Positions 58,596 to 64,000 of a stretch of 64,000 bases of DNA are shown in pieces; position 1 is the first letter of the stretch, and each line of letters opens with the position of its first letter. Position numbers and translations under genes: made by a program. The notes under the pieces are model-generated. The model did no database searches, was not told the DNA's origin, and was given only the letters and a program-made list of their open reading frames with translations. Origin of the DNA: CALAED01 sp035765195 (GTDB lineage: Bacteria; Actinomycetota; Actinomycetes; Streptosporangiales; Streptosporangiaceae); the NCBI GenBank assembly GCA_035765195.1, contig DASTYC010000038.1, positions 434,001-498,000 on the forward strand. Reading direction: 5' to 3'.

Positions 58596-59636
58596 ATGAA
58601 GGCGCTCGTTTATCACGGTCCGGGGCGGCGCTACTGGGAGGAGGTGCCGCGGCCGGAGATCGTCGAGCCGGGCGACGCGATCATCCGGGTCGACGCCGTC
58701 ACGATCTGCGGCACCGATCTGCACATCCTCAAGGGAGACGTGCCCACGGTCGAACCTGGGCGGGTCCTCGGCCACGAGGCCGTCGGCACCATCGAGGAGG
58801 TCGGGCCCGCGGTGAGCACCGTCGCGCCCGGCGACCACGTCCTGATCTCCTGCATCACGGCATGCGGACGTTGCCGCTACTGCCGCGAGGGCGCGTTCGG
58901 GCAGTGCCTGCGCGGCGGCGGATGGATCCTGGGCCACAAGATCGACGGAACGCAGGCCGAGTACGTGCGCGTTCCGTACGCCGACACCTCGACCCACCTG
59001 CTGCCGGACGGGGTCGCCGACGAGGACGCGCTGATGCTGGCCGACATCCTGCCCACCTCCTTCGAGGTCGGTGTCCGCAACGGCCAGGTGCGGCCCGGAG
59101 ACACCGTCGTCGTCGTGGGCGCGGGCCCGATCGGGCTGGCGGCGATCGTCACGGCGCAGCTGTACAGCCCGAGCCACATCGTGGCGGTCGACATGGCGGC
59201 GGCGCGGCTGGAGGCCGCCAAGATCTTCGGCGCGGACGTCGTGGTCGACGCCGCCCAGGACCCGCTGCCCGTCGTCGCCGAGCTGACCGACAACCTCGGC
59301 GCCGACGTGGTCATCGAGGCGGTCGGCCTGCCCGAGACCTTCGAGCAGTGCACGCGCCTGGTGCGGCCGGGCGGGCACGTCGCCAACATCGGGGTCCACG
59401 GCGCGCCCGCCACGTTGCACCTGGAAGACCTGTGGATCCGCAACATCACCATTACCACCGGGCTCGTGGACACCAACTCCACTCCCACCCTGTTGCGGAT
59501 GCTCGCGGCCGGCCGCCTCGACGCCCGCCGCTTCGTCACGCATCGGTTCGGCCTGATGGAGATGCCGGAGGCCTACGACATCTTCACCCGCCCGCAGGAG
59601 ACCGGCGCGCTCAAGGTCGCCCTCGTCCGCACCTGA
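58596..59636 (+). CDS. Zinc-dependent alcohol dehydrogenase (MDR family)
   Basis: 346 residues. Catalytic-zinc ligands in TICGTDLHIL and VLGHEAVGTI, and the structural zinc lobe CGRCRYCREGAFGQC with four Cys. NAD-binding VVVVGAGPIGLAAIVTAQL is followed by VAVDMAAARLEAA, whose Asp favours NAD. It resembles bacterial secondary-alcohol/isopropanol-type dehydrogenases. The ATG at 58596 is preferred to GTG 58593 by the spacing from GGGGGAGCA. It is convergent with the TrkA gene (15 bp apart at the stops). Confidence 0.92.
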   Translation: MKALVYHGPGRRYWEEVPRPEIVEPGDAIIRVDAVTICGTDLHILKGDVPTVEPGRVLGHEAVGTIEEVGPAVSTVAPGDHVLISCITACGRCRYCREGAFGQCLRGGGWILGHKIDGTQAEYVRVPYADTSTHLLPDGVADEDALMLADILPTSFEVGVRNGQVRPGDTVVVVGAGPIGLAAIVTAQLYSPSHIVAVDMAAARLEAAKIFGADVVVDAAQDPLPVVAELTDNLGADVVIEAVGLPETFEQCTRLVRPGGHVANIGVHGAPATLHLEDLWIRNITITTGLVDTNSTPTLLRMLAAGRLDARRFVTHRFGLMEMPEAYDIFTRPQETGALKVALVRT

Positions 59637-59651
59637 CCGGCCGAACGATGT

Positions 59652-60314
59652 TCAGCCGGACTCGACGAACCGTTCGACGTCGTCGATCGTGCCGGAGACG
59701 ATGATGGTGTCGCCGTCCGTCAAGACGGTGTCGGCGGTGGCGTAGGTGAACGGCTCGCCCCGGCTTTTCACCGACACCACGGTCACGCCGTACTTGGACC
59801 GCAGTTTCGTCTCGCCGAGCGGGACGCCGACCGCCTCCTTGGGCGGTTTCGTCTTGACGATCGCGAAGTTCTCGTCGACCTCGACGTAGTCCTGTATCTG
59901 TTCGGAGACCAGGTGGGCCACCCGCAGGCCCATGTCGTGCTCGGGGAAGACGACGTGATGGACGCCGATCCGGCTCAGGATCCGGCCGTGCTGCCGGGTG
60001 ACCGCCTTCGCCCAGATGTTGTCGATCTCGAGGTCGACCAGCAGCGACGCGGCGAGGATGCTCGCCTCGATATTGGTGCCGATGCCGACGACGGCACGGT
60101 TGAACTCGGGCACGCCGAGTTGCCGCAGCGCCTCGATGTCGGTGGCGTCCGCGGCGACGACGTGGGTCAGCTGCCCGGACAGACTCTGCACCACCTTGGC
60201 GTCGCTCTCGATGGCCAGCACCTCGGTGCCACGGCGGGTGAGCTCGGCCGCCAGCGCGCTGCCGAACCGGCCCAGCCCGATGACCACCACGGGTTCTTGC
60301 TTGCGATCAGCCAA
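59652..60314 (-). CDS. Potassium-uptake regulatory subunit (TrkA/KtrA-like)
   Basis: 220 residues. The N-terminal RCK domain binds nucleotide through VVVIGLGRFGSALAAEL, and a C-terminal TrkA-C domain (about 140-220; VVSVKSRGEPFTYATADTVLTDGDTIIVSG) binds c-di-AMP or divalent ions in relatives. It sits on the cytoplasmic face of the KtrB-like channel and gates it. It overlaps the upstream membrane subunit by 8 bp, so both are co-transcribed and coupled. Confidence 0.92.
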   Translation of the reverse strand: MADRKQEPVVVIGLGRFGSALAAELTRRGTEVLAIESDAKVVQSLSGQLTHVVAADATDIEALRQLGVPEFNRAVVGIGTNIEASILAASLLVDLEIDNIWAKAVTRQHGRILSRIGVHHVVFPEHDMGLRVAHLVSEQIQDYVEVDENFAIVKTKPPKEAVGVPLGETKLRSKYGVTVVSVKSRGEPFTYATADTVLTDGDTIIVSGTIDDVERFVESG

Positions 60315-61680
60315 CGATCGTTCTCTCCTCCGGCAACTCGAACCGGCGTGCCCGCTCCCGCAGCGCCAACGCCGAGGCGGCCGTCAGCGGCCCGATCCGG
60401 CCCACGAACATCAACACCGTGAGGAGCAACTGCCCGGCCGTCGGCAGGTCGGCCGTGATGCCGGTCGTCATCCCCACCGTACCCAGCGCCGACACCACCT
60501 CGAACAGCACACGGTCGGTGCTGTACGGCGTGAGGTGCAGCAACGCGAACGTAGCGGCCGCCACACCGACGATGCCGAGCAGCGCGATGGCCAGCGCCTG
60601 GCGCTGATTGGCCTCCGGGATACGCCGGCGCCCGACGTTCACCCGCGGCTCGCCGCGCATCTCGGCCCAGATCACGAAGGCCAGCAGACCGAACGTCGTC
60701 ACCTTGATGCCCCCGGCGGTGCCCGCGCTGCCGCCGCCGATGAACATCAGCACGTCTGTCGTCAGCCAGCTCTCCGGCCGCATCGCCGCCACGTCGATCG
60801 AGTTGAAGCCCGCCGTCCGGGGCGTGGCGGCGGCGAAGAAACCCGCGAGGATCTTCGCCGGGCCGCTCAGCGGGCCCAGCGTCCTTGGGTTGGAGAACTC
60901 GGTCAACGTCAGCACGATCGTGCCGGCCGCCAGCAGCGCGCCGGTCACGACCAGCGTGATCCGGGTCAGCACCGACCACTGGGCCGGCCGCCGCCACGAG
61001 CGGGCCAGCTCGAACACGACCGGAAACCCGATGCCCCCGACGATGAAGGCGATGGCGATGGTCAGCGTCACCCACGGATCGGCGACGAACCGCATGAGGT
61101 TGTCGGCGTACGGCGAGAATCCCGCGTTGTTGAACGCCGAGACCGAGTGGAATATCCCCTCGTAGATCGCGGTGCCGGACGATTGGCCGTACGCCGTCAT
61201 GAACCTGACCGTCAGCACGATCGCGGCGACGGACTCGCACCCGATGCTGAACAGGACGATGTTGCGGATCACCCGGCGCAGGTCCGCCAGGCCGGGCGTC
61301 TTGGTCTCCGCCTGCGCCAGCAGCCGCGCCCGCAGCCCCAGCCGCCCCGACAGCAGCACGGCGAGCAGTGTCGCCAACGTCATGATGCCGAGCCCGCCGA
61401 CCTGGATGAGACCGAGGATGACGACCTCGCCGAACATCGACCAGTGGCCGCCGGTGTCGACGGTGACCAGCCCGGTCACGCAGACCGCGGACGTGGCGGT
61501 GAACAACGCGTCGGTCAGGCCCGTGCCCGTCCCGGTCTCGGTCGCCACCGGAAGAGACAGCAACACCGTCCCGATCCCGATGGCGGTTCCGAATGCGGTC
61601 ACGATCACCTGCGCCGGGTGCTGGAACCGGTCCGCCGCCGCGGAACGCCATCGCGGCCGCCCGTATCGCGGTGCTCTCAT
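60307..61680 (-). CDS. Potassium-uptake channel subunit (KtrB/TrkH-like)
   Basis: 457 residues with four membrane-pore-membrane repeats. Pore-loop selectivity segments are visible: TSAVCVTGLVTVDTG, SAFNNAGFSPYADN, TPRTAGFNSIDV and ALGTVGMTTGITADL. It transports K+ (usually with Na+ coupling) with the TrkA/KtrA ring. The N-terminal ~20 residues are Arg-rich and cytoplasmic. ATG 61680. The single RCK subunit of KtrA size argues for a Ktr-type rather than full TrkH/TrkA(2x) system. Confidence 0.92.
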   Translation of the reverse strand: MRAPRYGRPRWRSAAADRFQHPAQVIVTAFGTAIGIGTVLLSLPVATETGTGTGLTDALFTATSAVCVTGLVTVDTGGHWSMFGEVVILGLIQVGGLGIMTLATLLAVLLSGRLGLRARLLAQAETKTPGLADLRRVIRNIVLFSIGCESVAAIVLTVRFMTAYGQSSGTAIYEGIFHSVSAFNNAGFSPYADNLMRFVADPWVTLTIAIAFIVGGIGFPVVFELARSWRRPAQWSVLTRITLVVTGALLAAGTIVLTLTEFSNPRTLGPLSGPAKILAGFFAAATPRTAGFNSIDVAAMRPESWLTTDVLMFIGGGSAGTAGGIKVTTFGLLAFVIWAEMRGEPRVNVGRRRIPEANQRQALAIALLGIVGVAAATFALLHLTPYSTDRVLFEVVSALGTVGMTTGITADLPTAGQLLLTVLMFVGRIGPLTAASALALRERARRFELPEERTIVG

Positions 61681-61769
61681 CCGGCCCGTTCCCGCCCCCG
61701 CCCATACCGTTCACGAAACGAGATACAGCGGAAGTCTGCCATCCGGTGGCGTGGTGGCGCGGAGCAGGG

Positions 61770-62177
61770 TCAGCGGCGGTCGGCGAGACGGACGACGAGG
61801 CGCAGGCCCGACCACGTCTCGTCGATCGCACACACCTTGTTGTCGACGACGCCTGCGGCCAGGCCGGCGTCGCGGACGACGTTCTCGGTGAGGTCGGTGC
61901 GCACGCCGCTTGACTTCTTGGGCCAGGCGATCCACAGCCCGCCCGCGGGATCGAGTCGGCTCCGCCAGTCGCCGAAGCCTGCGGTCAGCGCCGCGGCGTC
62001 GGGGCAGAACGCGACGATCACGTCGTAGCGGGCGGCGTCGGGCTTGTGGTCGACGGTCACGTCGGCGGGCAGCGGATCGAGGGCGAACCCGCCGGGCGCG
62101 TCGACGAGCAGCACGCGATGGCCGGGCTTGACGCCGAGCTTCTTGGGCAGCGGCGTGCCCGAATACCCCGCCGTCAC
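61770..62177 (-). CDS. DUF3052 family protein
   Basis: 135 residues. The N-terminal GYSGTPLPKKLGVKPGHRVLLVDAP and the middle LWIAWPKKSSGVRTDLTENVVRD with VVDNKVCAIDETWSGLRLVVR are the DUF3052 hallmarks, a family found across actinobacteria with no settled function. No signal peptide or membrane segment. GTG 62177 overlaps the CutA stop by four bases, so it is coupled to CutA and could share a physiological context. The Lys-rich WPKK region suggests a phosphate or nucleic-acid contact; inference. Confidence 0.85.
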   Translation of the reverse strand: MTAGYSGTPLPKKLGVKPGHRVLLVDAPGGFALDPLPADVTVDHKPDAARYDVIVAFCPDAAALTAGFGDWRSRLDPAGGLWIAWPKKSSGVRTDLTENVVRDAGLAAGVVDNKVCAIDETWSGLRLVVRLADRR

Positions 62178-62560
62178 CCCTCGGCCTCGTCGGGCTCGTC
62201 GGCGTCATCGGGCTCGTCGGGCTCGTCGGGCTCGTCGGCCGACTCCGTCTGCTCGGACACCCAGGCGAGGTAGTCGGCGCTGCCGGCGACGATCGGCACG
62301 GCGATGATCTCGGGGGTGTCGTAGGAGTGCTGATCGATGATGAGCTCGGCCAGTTCCTCGAACCGCTCCGTGGTGGTCTTGAACACCACGATCCACTCCT
62401 CGGCGGACTCGATCTCGCCTTCCCACCAGTAGGTGCTGGCGATCGGCCCGACCAGCTGCGCACCGGCGGCCAGCCGCTCGCGTACCGCCGACTTGGCCAG
62501 TTCGGCCGCCTCGGCCCGCGAGTCGGTGGCCGTGGTCACCTGTACATGCGTGCCCGCCAT
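62174..62560 (-). CDS. cutA: CutA1-like divalent cation tolerance protein with acidic tail
   Basis: 128 residues. The first ~105 residues are the CutA ferredoxin-like trimer fold: VTTATDSRAEAAELAKSAV, AGAQLVGPIASTYWWEG, EWIVVFKTTTERFEEL and TPEIIAVPIVAGSADYLAWV. CutA proteins are implicated in copper/metal tolerance. The last ~22 residues repeat Asp-Glu-Pro units coded by tandem GGGCTCGTC-type repeats, so the tail is disordered and acidic and may bind metal. ATG 62560 with AGGGGGAGGACAG upstream. It couples to DUF3052 downstream. Confidence 0.9.
   Translation of the reverse strand: MAGTHVQVTTATDSRAEAAELAKSAVRERLAAGAQLVGPIASTYWWEGEIESAEEWIVVFKTTTERFEELAELIIDQHSYDTPEIIAVPIVAGSADYLAWVSEQTESADEPDEPDEPDDADEPDEAEG
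62182..62249. repeat. Tandem 9-bp repeats in the 3' end of cutA
   Basis: Repeats of GGGCTCGTC (with GGCGTCATC and GGCCTCGTC variants) run through this stretch. In the cutA frame they encode the Asp-Glu-Pro tail and are prone to copy-number change. Confidence 0.7.
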
Positions 62561-62592
62561 CTGTCCTCCCCCATCTGGCCGATGGTAGGCGT

Positions 62593-64000
62593 TCAGGGGG
62601 CGGGCCGCACGACAAGCGCGCTGCCGCCATGCCGGCGCACCGGCTCGGCCACCGCCTGGACCCGGCCGTCGCCGAGGAACTCGAGGCCGGTCGCGGCCCC
62701 GATCACGCCGGCGGGCGGCCCAGGGAACAGCTGCACCGTGTGCCCCTTAGCCGCGAGCGCGGCGCCGAACCGGTCGATGAACGCCTGCTCGGCGAGGGTG
62801 GCGGCGGTGTTGCGCTGCGTGGCGCGCGGCGCCGCCAGCGCACTCGGCAGGTCCATGCCGAGGTCCAGCCGGTTCAGCAGGATCTGCAGCACGGTGGTGA
62901 TGATCGTGGAACCGCCCGGCGAGCCGACGGCGAGGAGGGGACGGCCGTGCTCCAGCACGATGGTCGGGGCCATGCTGCTGCGCGGCCGCTTGCCGCCGGC
63001 CGGCAGGTTGGGGTCGGGCGAGCCGTCGGCGGGCGGCGCGAAGCTGAAGTCGGTGAGCTCGTTGTTGAGCAGGAAGCCGCGACCGGGCACGGTGAGCGCG
63101 CTGCCCCCGAACTGCTCGATCGTGAGGGTGTACGCCACGACGTTGCCGTGCTTGTCGGCGACGACGAGGTGGGTGGTCTGCGGGCCCTCGGCCGGGAGCG
63201 CCCGAACGGCCCCGGTCGCCGGCGCGCAGGCCTGGTAGTCGCCGTCCGGGGAGCCGGGCGGCACCGGCGAGGTGGCGGCGCGCGCGGGGTCGATCAGGCA
63301 GGCCCGCTCCCGCGCGAACCCGTCGGACAACAACTCGCGCAGCGGCACGTCGGCATACGCCGGGTCGCCGATGAAGCGGGCCCGGTCGGCGTACGCCAGC
63401 CGCGATGCCTCGATGTAGTGGTGCAGCGCCTGGACCGGATCGGCGCTCGACAGCGGGAAGTTCTCGAGGATGTTGAGCGCCTCGCCCACCGTCGAGCCGC
63501 CGGACGACGGCGGCGCCATGCCGTACACGTCGAGCCCCCGGTACGTCACGTGCGTCGGCGGGCGGACCGGCACGGTGTAGCCGGCCAGATCGGCGGTCCG
63601 CATGAGCCCGGGGCGCACCACTCTCGTCGCGGCCGGATCGACCGGCGGGTGCTGGACGGTCCGCACGATCTCCCGGCCGAGCGGGCCGCGGTACAACCAG
63701 CCCGGGCCGTGCCGCGCGATCATCCGATAGGTCTGGGCCAGGTCGGGGTTGCGGAACGTCGAGCCAACGGCCGGCGGCTGACCGCCCGGCAGGAACAACT
63801 GGCGGGTCGGTACGATGTCTCTGAACCGGTCGGCGTTCGTCGCGATCTGGTCCTGGAACTCCTGGTCGACGGCGAAACCGCGGTCGGCGACGCGGATCGC
63901 CGGGCGCAGCAGGTCGCCGAGCGGGCGCGAGCCGAAGCGGCGCAGCACCTTGTCCCACTGGGCGAGTGTGCCCGGCACGCCGACCGACAGGCCGCTGGTC
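62593..64000 (-). CDS. ggt: Gamma-glutamyltransferase, N-terminus beyond the window
   Basis: At least 468 residues; the frame stays open past the right edge, where SGLSVGVPGTLAQW continues the family's large-subunit sequence. It cleaves gamma-glutamyl compounds such as glutathione-like thiols and transfers the glutamyl group. Large subunit: FRDIVPTRQLFLPGGQPPAVG and GGSTVGEALNILENF. The self-processing Thr is in EGPQTTHLVVADKHGNVVAYT, which starts the small subunit. It ends with TNT-free GSPGGSTIITTVLQILLN. A signal peptide cannot be assessed because the start is missing. It follows no partner gene here; the CutA gene is downstream across 32 bp. Confidence 0.93.
   Translation of the reverse strand, partial: TSGLSVGVPGTLAQWDKVLRRFGSRPLGDLLRPAIRVADRGFAVDQEFQDQIATNADRFRDIVPTRQLFLPGGQPPAVGSTFRNPDLAQTYRMIARHGPGWLYRGPLGREIVRTVQHPPVDPAATRVVRPGLMRTADLAGYTVPVRPPTHVTYRGLDVYGMAPPSSGGSTVGEALNILENFPLSSADPVQALHHYIEASRLAYADRARFIGDPAYADVPLRELLSDGFARERACLIDPARAATSPVPPGSPDGDYQACAPATGAVRALPAEGPQTTHLVVADKHGNVVAYTLTIEQFGGSALTVPGRGFLLNNELTDFSFAPPADGSPDPNLPAGGKRPRSSMAPTIVLEHGRPLLAVGSPGGSTIITTVLQILLNRLDLGMDLPSALAAPRATQRNTAATLAEQAFIDRFGAALAAKGHTVQLFPGPPAGVIGAATGLEFLGDGRVQAVAEPVRRHGGSALVVRPAP

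Noticed and set aside
62182..62249. Repeat array resembling CRISPR spacing
   Set aside because: Units are 9 bp, contiguous and in frame with cutA; there are no spacers and no cas genes.

Overview
The window is very GC-rich DNA from a filamentous actinomycete. Several features point that way: frequent GTG and TTG starts, many ATGA/GTGA stop-start overlaps, coenzyme F420 enzymes, a bacterial proteasome beta subunit, an AfsR-like regulator, a SpoIIE-type phosphatase fused to a kinase-like domain, and the glnE/glnA2/nadE/panB neighbourhood known from actinobacteria. A stand-alone second proteasome beta gene is reminiscent of Streptosporangiales (Thermomonospora/Streptosporangium relatives). That placement is inference and a marker-gene search would be needed to confirm it.

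Layout. 1-5.4 kb: a PAP2-type membrane enzyme (cut by the window edge), a secreted dimethylformamidase-beta-like protein, and glnE. 5.5-8.0 kb: a DHA2 drug-efflux pump with a divergent TetR regulator, lying between glnE and glnA2. 8.0-14.7 kb: glnA2, a solitary terpene synthase, glutamine-dependent NAD synthetase and a GAF/PP2C/HATPase signalling protein. 14.8-18.7 kb: a class A flavin monooxygenase and a second DHA2 pump with its own TetR. 18.9-25.6 kb: panB, a signal-less metal-receptor fold protein, F420:NADPH oxidoreductase, an unknown protein, an SGNH hydrolase, methionine aminopeptidase, a LigD-phosphoesterase/dead-ligase fusion and a YdjM-like membrane protein. 25.6-32 kb: a retropepsin-like protein, an LLM-type F420 oxidoreductase, a lone but apparently active proteasome beta subunit, a CopD-CtaG membrane protein and an acyl-CoA-ligase-like enzyme.

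32.0-36.8 kb is a regulatory island. It holds an XRE-TPR regulator, a divergent 43-residue secreted peptide, and a large AfsR/SARP-type NB-ARC/TPR regulator. The XRE-TPR plus pre-peptide pair looks like an RRNPP-style peptide-sensing cassette and is the best candidate here for an undescribed system.

37.0-48.8 kb is a nearly continuous purine-catabolism gene set, all on the plus strand: uraD, uraH, uricase, three xanthine dehydrogenase subunits with an 8-oxoguanine-deaminase-type amidohydrolase between them, glycerate kinase, allantoinase, allantoicase and alanine dehydrogenase. Together they would take oxopurines through urate and allantoin to ureidoglycolate and urea. Glycerate kinase and alanine dehydrogenase are placed to handle the two-carbon and nitrogen products. 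The ureidoglycolate lyase and glyoxylate carboligase steps are not in the window.

48.8-64 kb: a histidine phosphatase, CsoR, a MarR regulator with a third divergent DHA2 pump, a methyltransferase overlapping an RpiB-like protein, a two-component system divergent from an ABC transporter, a secreted Asp-box propeller protein, a zinc alcohol dehydrogenase, a KtrAB/TrkAH potassium system, DUF3052, CutA and the C-terminal part of gamma-glutamyltransferase. No tRNA, rRNA, insertion sequence, prophage or CRISPR array was recognised.
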